Positions 23,943 to 36,826 of a stretch of 64,000 nucleotides of DNA are shown here, one piece after another. The notes beneath the pieces are model-generated. The model did not search any database, was not told the origin of the DNA, and worked only from the letters and a program-made list of their open reading frames with translations. Made by a program: the position numbers and the translations under genes. The stretch spans positions 35,562 to 99,561 of the forward strand of contig JAKTNV010000606.1 in the NCBI GenBank assembly GCA_022747635.1, given 5' to 3'. Numbering within the stretch: the first letter of the stretch is position 1; every line of letters starts with the position of its first letter. The DNA is from Hetaerina americana (Eukaryota > Arthropoda > Insecta > Odonata > Calopterygidae).

Positions 23943-25533
23943 ATGAAAACATTTTTGTTTGATTTGTGTCGAGTGAGATTTTCACCTAGGACCCAAAGGG
24001 GGGGGGGTATTGGCACTTTTCATGGAAAAATGTGAAAAATTAAATTTTCTAAATATGAAATAAATGCCCTCTATACACCTCAAACATTCACTCTAAAACT
24101 GAAAATTGTTGTTTTTCGCAATATTTTTAGAAATTTTGGCTCTTTTAGTAACATTAACACTTTCACTGAAGCATCTTTTATGCTCATTTCTTGTCTTTCA
24201 CTATTTATTCTGGGTTTTATTTTGTTTATTTGATGAAAATGAACAACAATACACACCATGGAAACATTTTTGTTTGATTTGTGTCGCGTGAGATTTTCAC
24301 CTAGAACCCAAAGAGGGGGTGAGGGGAGGGGATTGGCACATTTCATGGAAAAATGTGAAAAATTAAATTTTCTAAAAATGAAATAAATGCCTTCTATGCA
24401 CCTCATACATTCACTCTAAAAAAGAAGATTGTTGTTTTTCGCAATATTTTTAGAAATTTGGGCTCTTTTAGTAACTATAACAACCCCGCTGAAGCATCTT
24501 TTATGCTCATTTCTTGTCTTTCAGGATTTATTCTTGGTTTTATTTTGTTAATTTGATGAAAATGAGCAACAATACACTCCATGGAAACATTTTTGTTTGA
24601 TATGTATCGAGTGACATTTTCACCTAGAACCCAAAAGGGGGGGTATTGGCACTTTTCATGGAAAAATGTGAAAAATTAAATTTTCTAAAAATGAAATAAA
24701 TGCCTTCTATACACCTCAAACATTCACTCTTGAACAGAAGATTGCTGTTTTTCGCAATATTTTTAGAAATTTTGGCTCTTTAAATAACATTAACATTTGC
24801 GCTGAAGCATCTTTTTTGCTCATTTCTTGTCTTTCAGGATTTATTCTGGGTTTTTTTTTGTTTACTTGATGAAAATGAACACCAATACACACCATGGAAA
24901 CATTTTTGTTTGATTTGTGTCGAGTGAGATTTTCATCTAGAACCCAAAGGGGGGATTATTGGCACTTTTCATGGAAAAATGTAAAAAAAATTAAATTTTC
25001 TAAAATTGAAATAAATGCCTTCTATACACCTCAAACATTCACTCTAAATCTGAAAATTGTTGTTTTTCGCAATATTTTTAGAAATTTGGGCTCTTTTAGA
25101 AACATTAACACTTGCGCTGAAGCATCTTTTATGCTCATTTCTTGTCTTTCACTATTTATTCTGGGTTTTATTTTGTTTATTTGATGAAAATGAACAACAA
25201 TACACACCATGGAAACATTTTTGTTTGATTTGTGTCGCGTGAGATTTTCACCTAGAACCCAAAGAGGGGGTGAGGGGAGGGGATTGGCACATTTCATGGA
25301 AAAATGTAAAAAAAATTAAATTTTCTAAAATTGAAATAAATGCCTTCTATACACCTCAAACATTCACTCTAAATCTGAAAATTGTTGTTTTTCGCAATAT
25401 TTTTAGAAATTTGGGCTCTTTTACTAACATTAACACTTGCGCTGAAGCATCTTTTATGCTCATTTCTTGTCTTTCAGGATTTATTCTGGGTTTTATTTTG
25501 TTTACTAGATGAAAATGAACAACAATACACACC
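23307..25533 (+). repeat. G-rich monomers at a regular 951-bp spacing
   Basis: G-rich hinges at 23,364, 24,315 and 25,266 are exactly 951 bp apart, that is every third monomer. The two monomers between them are not the same in each interval, for example GACATAAATGAC near 23,746 but not near 24,690. This is therefore a degraded or composite 3-monomer period rather than a clean HOR. Confidence 0.72.
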
Positions 25534-25845
25534 ATGGAAACATTTTTTTTTGATTTGTGTCGAGTGAGATTTTCACCTAGAACCCAAAGGGGGGGTATTG
25601 GCACTTTTCATGGAAAAATGTGAAAAATTAAATTTTCTAAAAATGAAATAAATGGCTTCTATACACCTCAAACATTTACTCTTGAACAGAAGATTGCTGT
25701 TTTTCGCAATATTTTTAGAAATTTTGGCTCTTTTAGGAACATTAACATTTGCGCTGAAGCATCTTTTATGCTCATTTCTTGTCTTTCAGGATTTATTCTG
25801 GGTTTTATTTTGTTTACTTGATGAAAATGAACACCAATACACACC

Positions 25846-28681
25846 ATGGAAACATTTTTGTTTGATTTGTGTCGAGTGAGATTTTCACCTAGAACCCAAA
25901 GGGGGGGGTATTGGCACTTTTCATGGAAAAATGTAAAAAAAAAATTTTCTAAAAATGAAATAAATGCCTTCTATACACCTCAAACATTCACTCTGAATCT
26001 GAAAATTGTTGTTTTTCGCAATATTTTTAGAATTTTGGGCTCTTTTACTAACATTAACACTTGCGCTGAAGCATCTTTTATGCCCATTTCTTGTCATTCA
26101 GAATTTATTCTTGGTTTTGTTTTGTTTATTTGATGAAAATGAACAACAATACACACCATGGAAACATTTTTTTTTGATTTGTGTCGAGTGAGATTTTCAC
26201 CTAGAACCCAAAGGGGGGGGTATTGGCACTTTTCATGGAAAAATGTGAAAAATTAAATTTTCTAAAAATGAAATAAATGGCTTCTATACACCTCAAACAT
26301 TCACTCTTGAACAGAAAATTGCTGTTTTTCGCAATATTTTTAGAAATTTTGGCTCTTTAAGTAACATAAACATTTGCGCTGAAGCATCTTTTATGCTCAT
26401 TTCTTGTCTTTCAGGATTTATTCTGGGTTTTATTTTGTTTACTTGATGAAAATGAACACCAATACACACCATGGAAACATTTTTGTTTGATTTGTGTCGA
26501 GTGAGATTTTCATCTAGAACCCAAAGGGGGGGGTATTGGCACTTTTCATGGAAAAATGTGAAAAATTAAATTTTCTAAAAATGACATAAATGACTTCTAT
26601 ACACCTCAAACATTCACTCATAAACTGAAAATAGTTGTTTTTCGCAATATTTTTAGATATTTTGGCTCTTTTAGTAACAAAAACACTTGCGCTGAAGCAT
26701 CTTTTATGCTCATTTCTTGTCTTTCAGTATTTAATGTGGGTTTTACTTTGTTTATTTGATGAAAATGAACAACAATACACACCATGGAAACATTTTTGTT
26801 TGATTTGTGTCAAGTGAGATTTTCACCTAGAACCCAAAGGGGGGGTAATTGCACTTTTCATGGAAAAATATTAAATATAACATTTTCTAAAAATGAAATA
26901 AATGCCTTCTATGCACCTCAAACATTCACTCTTAAACTGAAAATTGTTGTTTTTCGCAATATTTTTAGAAATTTTGGCTCTTTTAGTAACATTAACACTC
27001 GCGCTGAAGCATCTTTTATGCTCATTTCTTATCTTTCAGGATTTATTCTGGGTTTTATTTTGTTTACTAGATGAAAATGAACAACAATACACACCATGGA
27101 AACATTTTTGTTTGATTTGTGGCGGGTGAGATTTTCACCTAGAACCCAAAGGGGGGGTATCGGCACTTTTCATGGAAAAATGTGAAAAATTAAATTTTCT
27201 AAATATGAAATAAATGCCCTCTATACACCTCAAACATTCACTCTAAAACTGAAAATTGTTGTTTTTCGCAATATTTTTAGAAATTTTGGCTCTTTTAGTA
27301 ACATTAACACTTTCGCTGAAGCATCTTTTATGCTCATTTCTTGTCTTTCAGGATTTATTCTGGGTTTTATTTTGTTAATTTGATGAAAATGAACAACAAT
27401 ACACACAATAGAAACATTTTTGTTTGATTTGTGTCGAGTGAGATTTTCACCTAGAACCCAAAGGGGGGGGTATTGGCACTTTTCATGGAAAAATGTGAAA
27501 AATTAAATTTTTTAAAAATGAAATAAATGGCTTCTATACACCTCAAAAATTCACTCAAAATCTGAAAATTGTTGCTTTTCGCAATATTTTTAGAAATTTT
27601 GGCTCTTTTAGTAACATTAACACTTTCGCTGAAGCATCGCCTATGCTCATTTCTTGTCTTTCACTATTGATTCTGGGTTTTATTTTGTTTATTTGATGAA
27701 AATGAACAACAATACACACCATGGAAACATTTCTGTTTGATTTGTGTCGAGTGAGATTTTCGCCTAGAACCCAAAGGGGGGGGTATTGGCACTTTTCATG
27801 GAAAAATGTGAAAAATTAAATTTTCTAAAAATGAAATAAATGGCTTCTATACACCTCAAACATTCACTCTAAATCTGAAAATGGTTGTTTTTCGCAATAT
27901 TTTTAGAAATTTTGGCTCTTTAAGTAACTATAACAACCCCGCTGATGCATCTTTTATGCTCATTTCTTGTCTTTCAGGATTTATTCTGGGTTTTTTTTGT
28001 TTATTTGATGAAAATGAAAACCAATACACACCATGGAAACATTTTTGTTTGATTTGTATCGAAGGAGATTTTCACCTAGAACCCAAAGGGGGGGTATTGG
28101 CACTTTTCATGGAAAAATGTGAAAAATTAAATTTTCTAAAATGGAAATAAATGCCTTATATACACCTCAAACATTTACTCTAAATCTGAAAATTGTTGTT
28201 TTTCGCAATATTTTTAGAAATTTGGGCTCTTTTAGTAACATTAACACTTGCGCTGAAGCATCTTTTATGCTCATTTCTTGTCTTTCAGGATTTATTCTGG
28301 GTTTTATTTTGTTTACTAGATGAAAATGAACAACAATACACACCATGGAAACATTTTTGTTTGATTTGTGGCGAGTGAGATTTTCACCTAGAACCCAAAG
28401 GGGCACTTTTCTTGGAAAAATGTGAAAAACTTATTGGCACTTTTCATGGAAAAATGTGAAAAATTAAATTTTCTAAAAATGAAATAAATGCCTTCTAAAC
28501 ATCTCAAACATTCACTCTAAAACAGAAGATTGTTGTTTTTCGCAATATTTTTAGAAATTTGGGCTCTTTTAGTAACATTAACACTTGCGCTGAAGCATCT
28601 TTTATGCTCATTTCTTGTCTTTCAGGATTTATTCTGGGTTTTATTTTGTTTACTAGATGAAAATGAACAACAATACACACC
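25846..28681 (+). repeat. Long higher-order block, partial copy C
   Basis: Monomers 25,846-26,783 correspond to 8,184-9,122 (offset about 17,661), and 27,096-28,681 correspond to 9,123-10,708 (offset about 17,973). Shared markers include CATTCAGAATTTATTC, GACATAAATGAC, GTATCGGCAC with AAATATGAAATAAATGCCC, CATCGCCTATG and the 25-bp hinge insertion. The jump in offset of 312 bp is one additional monomer at 26,784. Confidence 0.88.
26784..27095 (+). repeat. Extra monomer inserted in copy C
   Basis: This unit (GTCAAGTGAG, GGTAATTGCAC, ATTAAATATAACATTTTC, CACTCGCGCTG, TTATCTTTCAGG) has no counterpart in copies A and B. It is the same type as the monomer at 21,121, and the left part of the one at 32,443 also matches. 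It therefore belongs to a block circulating elsewhere in the array. Confidence 0.82.
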
Positions 28682-31182
28682 ATGGAAACATTTTTGATTG
28701 ATTTGTGGCGAGTGAGATTTTCACCTAGAACCCAAAGGGGGGGGTATTGGCACTTTTCATGGAAAAATGTAAAAAAAACATTTTCTAAAAATGAAATAAA
28801 TGGCTTCTATACACCTCAAACATTCACTCTAAAACTGAAAATTGTTGTTTTTCGCAATATTTTTAGAAATTTTGGCTCTTTTAGTAACATTTACACTCCC
28901 GCTGAAGCATCTTTTATGCTCATTTCTTGTCTTTCAGGATTTATTCTTGGTTTTATTTTGTTTATTTGATGAAAATGAACAACAATACACACCATGGAAA
29001 CATTTTTGTTTGATTTGTGTCGAGTGAGATTTTCACCTAGAACCCAAAGGGGGGTATTGGCACTTTTCATGGAAAAATGTGAAAAATTAAATTTTCTAAA
29101 ATTGAAATAAATGCCTTATATACACCTCAAACATTTACTCTAAATCTTAAAAATTGTTGTTTTTCGCAATATTTTTAGAAATTTGGGCTCTTTTAGTAAC
29201 ATTAACACTTGCGCTGAAGCATCTTTTATGCTCATTTCTTGTCTTTCAGGATTTATTCTGGGTTTTATTTTGTTTACTAGATGAAAATGAACAACAATAC
29301 ACACCATGGAATATTTTTGTTTGATTTGTGGCGAGTGAGATTTTCACCTAGAACCCAAAAGGGGGGGGGGTATTGGCACTTTTCATGGAAAAATGTGAAA
29401 AATTAAATTTTCTAAAAATGAAATAAATGCCTTCTAAACATCTCAAACATTCACTCTAAAACAGAAGATTGTTGTTTTTCGCAATATTTTTAGAAATTTG
29501 GGCTCTTTTAGTAACATTACCACTTGCGCTGAAGCATCTTTTATGCTCATTTCTTGTCTTTCAGGATTTATTCTGGGTTTTATTTTGTTTACTAGATGAA
29601 AATGAACAACAATACACACCATGGAAACATTTTTGATTGATTTGTGGCGAGTGAGATTTTCACCTAGAACCCAAAGGGGGGGGTATTGGCTCTTTTCATG
29701 GAAAAATGTAAAAAAAACATTTTCTAAAAATGAAATAAATGGCTTCTATACACCTCAAACATTCACTCTAAAACTGAAAATTGTTGTTTTTCGCAATATT
29801 TTTAGAAATTTTGGCTCTTTTAGTAACATTTACACTCCCGCTGAAGCATCTTTTATGCTCATTTCTTGTCTTTCAGGATTTATTCTTGGTTTTATTTTGT
29901 TTATTTGATGAAAATGAACAACAATACAAACCATGGAAACATTTTTGTTTGATTTGTGTCGAGTGAGATTTTCACCTAGAACCCAAAGGGGGGTATTGGC
30001 ACTTTTCATGGAAAAATGTGAAAAATTAAATATTCTAAAATTGAAATAAATGCCTTATATACACCTCAAACATTTACTCTAAATCTGAAAATTGTTGTTT
30101 TTCGCAATATTTTTAGAAATTTTGGCTCTTTTAGTAACATTAACACTTGCGCTGAAGCATCTTTTATGCTCATTTCTTGTCTTTCAGGATTTATTCTGGG
30201 TTTTATTTTGTTTACTAGATGAAAATGAACAACAATACACACCATGGAAACATTTTTGTTTGATTTGTGGCGAGTGAGATTTTCACCTAGAACCCAAAGG
30301 GGGGGGGGGTATTGGCACTTTTCATGGAAAAATGTGAAAAATTAAATTTTCTAAAAATGAAATAAATGCCTTCTAAACATCTCAAACATTCACTCTAAAA
30401 CAGAAGATTGTTGTTTTTCGCAATATTTTTAGAAATTTGGGCTCTTTTAGTAACATTAACACTTGCGCTGAAGCATCTTTTATGCTCATTTCTTGTCTTT
30501 CAGGATTTATTCTGGGTTTTATTTTGTTTACTAGATGAAAATGAACAACAATACACACCATGGAAACATTTTTGATTGATTTGTGGCGAGTGAGATTTTC
30601 ACCTAGAACCCAAAGGGGGGGGTATTGGCTCTTTTCATGGAAAAATGTAAAAAAAACATTTTCTAAAAATGAAATAAATGGCTTCTATACACCTCAAACA
30701 TTCACTCTAAAACTGAAAATTGTTGTTTTTCGCAATATTTTTAGAAATTTTGGCTCTTTTAGTAACATTTACACTCCCGCTGAAGCATCTTTTATGCTCA
30801 TTTCTTGTCTTTCAGGATTTATTCTTGGTTTTATTTTGTTTATTTGATGAAAATGAACAACAATACACACCATGGAAACATTTTTGTTTGATTTGTGTCG
30901 AGTGAGATTTTCACCTTGAACCCAAAGGGGGGTATTGGCACTTTTCATGGAAAAATGTGAAAAATTAAATTTTCTAAAAATGAAATAAATGGCTTCTATA
31001 CACCTCAAACATTCACTCTAAATCTGAAAATTGTTGTTTTTTGCAATATTTTTAAACATTTGGGCTCTTTTAGTAAGATTAACAACCCCGCTTAAGCATC
31101 TTTAATGCTCATTTCTTGTCTTTCACTATTTATTCTGGGTTTTATTTGGTTTATTTGATGAAAATGAAAAACAATACACACA
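28682..31182 (+). repeat. 3-monomer higher-order repeat, 939 bp
   Basis: Landmarks 28,682, 29,621 and 30,560 start identical-type units exactly 939 bp apart. Type 1 has GATTGATTTGTGGCGAG and ATTTACACTCCCGC. Type 2 has CCTTATATACACC with TTTACTCTAAATC. Type 3 has a G-tract of 10-11 and CCTTCTAAACATC. The type 1 units at 29,621 and 30,560 share GGCTCTTTTCATGG, whereas 28,682 keeps GGCACTTTTCATGG. The 29,306 monomer begins ATGGAATATTTTTG, while its equivalent at 30,244 has the normal ATGGAAACATTTTTG. The series breaks down within the 30,872 monomer. Confidence 0.9.
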
Positions 31183-32640
31183 ATGGAAACATTTTTGTTT
31201 GATTTGTGTCGCGTGAGATTTTCACCTAGAACCCAAAGAGGGGGTGAGGGGAGGGGATTGGCACATTTGATGGAAAAATGTGAAATATTTAATTTTCTAA
31301 AAATGAAATAAATGCCTTCTATGCACCTCAAACATTCACTCTTAAACTGAAAATTGTTGTTTTTCGCAATATTTTTAGAATTTTGGGCTCTTTTACTAAC
31401 ATTAACACTTGCGCTGAAGCATCTATTATGCTCATTTCTTGTCTTTCAGGATTTTTTCTGGGTTTTATTTTGTTTATTTGATGAAAATGAACAACAATTC
31501 ACACCTTGAAAACCTTTTTGTTTGATTTATGTCGAGGGAGATTTTCACCTAGTACCCAAAGGGGGGGGTATTGGCACTTTTCATGGAAAAATGTAAAAAA
31601 AACATTTTCTAAAAATGAAATAAATGCCTTCTATACACCTCAAACATTCACTCTGAATCTGAAAATTGTTGTTTTTCGCAATATTTTTAGAATTTTGGGC
31701 TCTTTTACTAACATTAACACTTGCGCTGAAGCATCTTTTATGCCCATTTCTTGTCATTCAGGATTTATTCTTGGTTTTGTTTTGTTTATTTGATGAAAAT
31801 GAACAACAATACACACCATGGAAACATTTTTTTTTGATTTGTGTCGAGTGAGATTTTCACTTAGAACCCAAAGGGGGGGTATTGGCACTTTTCATGGAAA
31901 AATGTGAAAAATTAAATTTTCTAAAAATGAAATAAATGCCTTCTATACACCTCAAACATTCACTCTTGAACAGAAGATTGCTGTTTTTCAAAATATTTTT
32001 AGAAATTTTGGCTCTTTAAGTAACATTAACATTTGCGCTGAAGCATCTTTTATGCTCATTTCTTTTCTTTCAGGATTTATTCTGGGTTTTATTTTATTTA
32101 CTTGATGAAAATGAACACCAATACACACCATGGAAACATTTTTGTTTGATTTGTGTCGAGAGAGATTTTCATCTAGAACCCAAAGGAGGGGGTATTGGCA
32201 CTTTTCATGGAAAAATGTGAAAAATTAAATTGTCTAAAAATGACATAAATGACTTCTATACACCTCAAACATTCACTCTTAAACTGAAAATAGTTGTTTT
32301 TTGCAATATTTTTAGATATTTTGGCTCTTTTAGTAACATAAACACTTGCGCTGAAGCATCTTTTATGCTCATTTCTTGTCTTTCAGCATTTAATGTGGGT
32401 TTTACTTTGTTTATTTGATGAAAATGAACAACAATACACACCATTGAAACATTTTTGTTTGATTTGTGTCGAGTGAGATTTTCACCTAGAACCCAAAGGG
32501 GGGGGTAATGGCACTTTTCATGGAAAAATATGAAATATAACATTTTCTAAAAATGAAATAAATGCCTTCTATGCACCTCAAACATTCACTCTTAAACTGA
32601 AAATTGTTGTTTTTCGCAATATTTTTAGAAATTTTGGCTC
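31064..32640 (+). repeat. Duplicated block D1, copy 2
   Basis: This is the second copy of the monomers at 19,859-21,433. It carries the TTG-type landmark at 31,506 (CACCTTGAAAACC), CACTTAGAACCC, TTTTTCAAAATATTT and CATTTAATGTGGG. The 32,443 monomer switches to AAATAACATTAACATTTGC after about 32,640, whereas copy 1 has AGTAACATTAACACTCGC, so the end of homology falls inside that monomer. Confidence 0.87.
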
Positions 32641-33066
32641 TTTAAATAACATTAACATTTGCGCTGAAGCATCTTTTTTGCTCATTTCTTGTCTTTTAGG
32701 ATTTATTCTGGGTTTTACTTTGTTTATTTGATGAAAATGAGCAACAATACACACCATGGAAACATTTTTGTTTGATTTATGTCGAGTGAGATTTTCACCT
32801 AGAACCCAAAGGGGGGGTATCGGCACTTTTCATGGAAAAATGTGAAAAATTAAATTTTCTAAATATGAAATAAATGCCCTCTATACACCTCAAACATTCA
32901 CTCTAAAACTGAAAATTGTTCTTTTTCGCAATATTTTTAGAAATTTTGGCTCTTTTAGTAACATTAACACTTTCGCTGAAGCATCTTTTATGCTCATTTC
33001 TTGTCTTTCAGGATTTATTCTGGGTTTTTTTTGTTTATTTGATGAAAATGAAAACCAATACACACC

Positions 33067-34326
33067 ATGGAAACATTTTTGTTTGATTTGTATCGAAGAA
33101 GATTTTCACCTAGAACCCAAAGGGAACCCAATTGGCACTTTTCATGGAAAAATGTGAAAAAATAAATTTTCTAAAATTGAAATAAATGCCTTATATACAC
33201 CTCAAACATTCACTCTAAATCTGAAAATTGTTGTTTTTCGCAATATTTTTAGAAATTTGGGCTCTTTTAGTGACATTAACACTTGCGCTGAAGCATCTTT
33301 TATGCTCATTTCTTGTCTTTCAGGATTTATTCTGGGTTTTATTTTGTTTACTAGATGAAAATGAAAACAATACACACCATGGAAACATTTTTGTTTGATT
33401 TGTGTCGGGTGAGATTTTCACCTAGAACCCAAAGGGGGGGGTATTGGCACTTTTCATGGAAAAATGTAAAAAATTAAATTTTCTAAAAATGAAATAAATG
33501 GCTTCTATACACCTCAAACATTCACTCTAAATCTGAAAATTGTTGTTTTTCGCAATATTTTTAGAAATTTGGGCTCTTTTAGTAACATTAACACTTTCGC
33601 TGAAGCATCTTTTATGCTCATTTCTTGTCTTTCACTATTTATTCTGGGTTTTATTTTGTTTATTTGATGAAAATTAACAACAATACACACCATGGAAACA
33701 TTTTTGTTTGATTTGTGTCGCGTGAGATTTTCACCTAGAACCCAAAGAGGGGGTGAGGGGAGGGGATTGGCACATTTCATGGAAAAATGTGAAATATTAA
33801 ATTTTCTAAAAATGAAATAAATGCCTTCTATACACCTCAAACATTCACTCTTGAACAGAAGATTGCTGTTTTTCGCAATATTTTTAGAAATTTTGGCTCT
33901 TTAAATAACATTAACATTTGCGCTGAAGCATCTTTTTTGCTCATTTCTTGTCTTTCAGGATTTATTCTGGGTTTTACTTTGTTTATTTGATGAAAATGAA
34001 CAACAATACACACCATGGAAACATTTTTGTTTGATTTGTGTCGAGTGAGATTTTCACCTAGAACCCAAAGGGGGGGTATCGGCACTTTTCATGGAAAAAT
34101 GTGAAAAATTAAATTTTCTAAATATGAAATAAATGCCCTCTATACACCTCAAACATTCACTCTAAAACTGAAAATTGTTGTTTTCCGGAATATTTTTAGA
34201 AATTTTGGCTCTTTTAGTAACATTAAAACTTGCGCTGAAGCATCTTTTATGCTCATTTCTTGTCTTTCAGGATTTATTCTGGGTTTTATTTTGTTTATTT
34301 GATGAAAATGAACAACAATACACACC
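33067..34326 (+). repeat. Duplicated block D2, copy 2
   Basis: This copy matches 22,682-23,942 landmark for landmark at an offset of 10,385. The left end reads GTATCGAAGAAG instead of GTATCGAAGGAG. The G-rich hinge is at 33,749. The 34,015 monomer already belongs to another type at its right end. Confidence 0.87.
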
Positions 34327-34950
34327 ATGGAAACATTTTTGTTTGATTTGTGTCGAGTGAGATTTTCACCTAGAACCCAAAGGGGGGGGTATTGGCACTT
34401 TTCATGGAAAAATTTGAAAAAAACATTTTCTAAAAATGAAATAAATGCCTTCTTTACACCTCAAACATTCACTCTAAATCTGAAAATTTTTGTTTTTCGC
34501 AAAATTTTTAGAATTTTTGGCTCTTTTACTAACATTAACACTTGCGCTGAAGCATCTTTTATGCTCATTTCTTGTCTTTCAGGATTTATTCTGGGTTTTT
34601 TTTGTTTATTTGATGAAAATGAATACCAATACACACCATGGAAACATTTTTGTTTGATTTGTATCGAAGGAGATTTTCACCTAGAACCCAAAGGGAACCC
34701 AATTGGCACTTTTCATGGAAAAATGTGAAAAATTAAAATTTCTAAAATTAAAATAAATGCCTTATATACACCTCAAACATTCACTCTAAATCTGAAAATT
34801 GTTGTTTTTCGCAATATTTTTAGAAATTTGGGCTCTTTTAGTAACATTAACACTTGCGCTGAAGCATCTTTTATGCTCATTTCTTGTCTTTCAGGATTAA
34901 TTCTGGGTTTTATTTTGTTTATTTGATGAAAATGAACAACAATACACACC
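34327..34950 (+). repeat. Two transitional monomers
   Basis: The units at 34,327 and 34,638 separate block D2 from the 6-monomer HOR. The first has several private changes (AAATTTGAAAAAAAC, CTTCTTTACACC, CGCAAAATTTTTAG), and its right end has the TTTTTTTTGTTTATTTG and GAATACCAATAC form. The second has the GGGAACCCAATTGG hinge and AAATTAAAATTTCTAAAATT. Confidence 0.8.
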
Positions 34951-36826
34951 ATGGAAACATTTTTGTTTGGTTTGTGTCGCGTGAGATTTTCACCTAGAAC
35001 CCAAAGAGGGGGTGAGGGGAGGGGATTGGCACATTTCATGAAAAAATGTGAAAAATTAAATTTTCTAAAAATGAAATAAATGCCTTCTATGCACCTCAAA
35101 CATTCACTCTAAAAAAGAAGATTGTTGTTTTTCGCAATATTTTCAGAAATTTGGGCTCTTTTAGTAACCTTAACACTTGAGCTGAAGCATCTTTTATGCT
35201 CATTTCTTATCTTTCATGATTTATTCTGGGTTTTACTTATTTAATCGATGAAAATGGGCAACAATACACTCCATGGAAACATTTTTGTTTGATATGTATC
35301 GAGTGACATTTTCACCTAGAACCCAAAGGGGGGGGTATTGGCACTTTTCATGGAAAAATGTGAAAAATTAAATTTTCTAAAAATGAAATAAATGCCTTCT
35401 ATACACCTCAAACATTCACTCTTGAACAGAAGATTGTTATTTTTCGCAATATTTTTTGAAATTTTGGCTCTTTTAGTAGCATTAACACTTTCGCTGAAGC
35501 ATCTTTTATGCTCATTTCTTGTCTATCAGGATTTATTCTGGGTTTTATTTTGTTTATTTGATGAAAATGAACAACAATACACACCATGGAAACATTTTTG
35601 TTTGATTTGTGTCGCGTGAGATTTTCACCTAGAACACAAAGATTGGCACTTTTCATGGAAAAATGAGGAAAAATAAACTTTCTAAAAATGAAATAATGCC
35701 TTCTATGCACCTCAAACATTCACTCTAAAACAGAAGATTGTTGTTTTTCGAAATATTTTTAGAAATTTTTGCTCTTTAAGTAACATTAACACTTTCGCTG
35801 AAGCATCTTTTATTCTCATTTCTTGTCTTTCAGGATTTATTCTGGGTTTTTTTTTGTTTATTTGATGAAAATGAAAACCAATACACACCATGGAAACATT
35901 TTTGTTTGATTTGTGTCGAGTGAGATTTTCACCTAGAACCCAAAGGGGGAGGTATTGGCACTTTTCATTAAAAATTTGAAAAATTAAAATTTCTAAAAAT
36001 GAAATAAATGCCTTCTATACACCTCAAACATTCACTCTATAATGGAAGATTGTTGTTTTTCGCGGTATTTTTGGAAATGTGGGCTCTTTTACTAACATGA
36101 ACACTTGCGCTGAGGCATCTTTTATGCTCATATCTTGTCTTTTATGATTTATTCTGGGTTTTATTTTGTTTATTTTATGAAAATGAACAACAATACACAC
36201 CATGGAAATATTTTTGTTTGATTCTTTTCGAGTGAGATTTTCACCTAGAACCCAAAGGGGGGGGTATTGGCACTTTTCATTAAAAATTTGAAAAATTAAA
36301 ATTTCTAAAAATGAAATAAATGCCTTCTATACACCTCAAACATTCACTCTATAATGGAAGATTGTTGTTTTTCGCGGTATTTTTGGAAATGTGGGCTCTT
36401 TTACTAACATGAACACTTGCGCTGAGGCATCTTTTTTGCTCATATCTTGTCTTTAATGATTAATTCTAGGTTTTATTTTGTTTTTTTGATGAAAATGAAC
36501 AACAATACACACCATGGAAACATTTTTGTTTGATTCTTTTCGAGTGAGATTTTCACCTAGAACCCAAAGTGGGGGGTATTGGCACTTTTCATGGAAAAAT
36601 GAGAAAAAATAAATTTTCTAAAAATGAAATAAATGCCTTCTATACACCTCAAACATTCACTCTTAATCTGAAGATTGTTGTTTTTCGCAATATTTTTAGA
36701 AATTTGGGCTCTTTTAGTAACATTAACACTTCTGCTGAAGCATCTTTTATGCTCATTTCTTGTCTTTCAGGATTAATTCTGGGTTTTATTTTGTTTATTT
36801 GATGAAAATGAACAACAATACACACC
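34951..36826 (+). repeat. 6-monomer higher-order repeat, unit 1 (1,876 bp)
   Basis: The landmarks are 34,951, 35,273, 35,586, 35,890, 36,202 and 36,514. The ordered types are: a G-rich hinge monomer with AACCTTAACACTTGAGC and TTAATCGATG; GATATGTATCGAGTGAC with TCTATCAGG; a 304-bp unit without a G-tract; two units with CATTAAAAATTTG and CGCGGTATTTTTGGAAATG; and a unit with GATTCTTTTCGAG and CAAAGTGGGGGG. Every landmark recurs 1,876 bp downstream. Confidence 0.92.
35586..35889 (+). repeat. 304-bp monomer that has lost the G-tract
   Basis: AGAACACAAAGATTGGCAC replaces the usual AACCCAAA, G-tract and TATTGG, removing about 9 bp. The monomer also has AAATAATGCC (one base shorter), TTTTTCGAAATATTT and TTTATTCTCATTTC. 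It recurs as 37,462-37,765. It is one of the few units with essentially no G-run on the top strand. Confidence 0.9.

Noticed and set aside
24080..24406. Reverse-strand frames of 82-108 residues, repeated in many monomers
   Set aside because: They are antisense shadows of the same repeat with no independent signal. The longest ones occur only where the G-rich hinge changes the frame.
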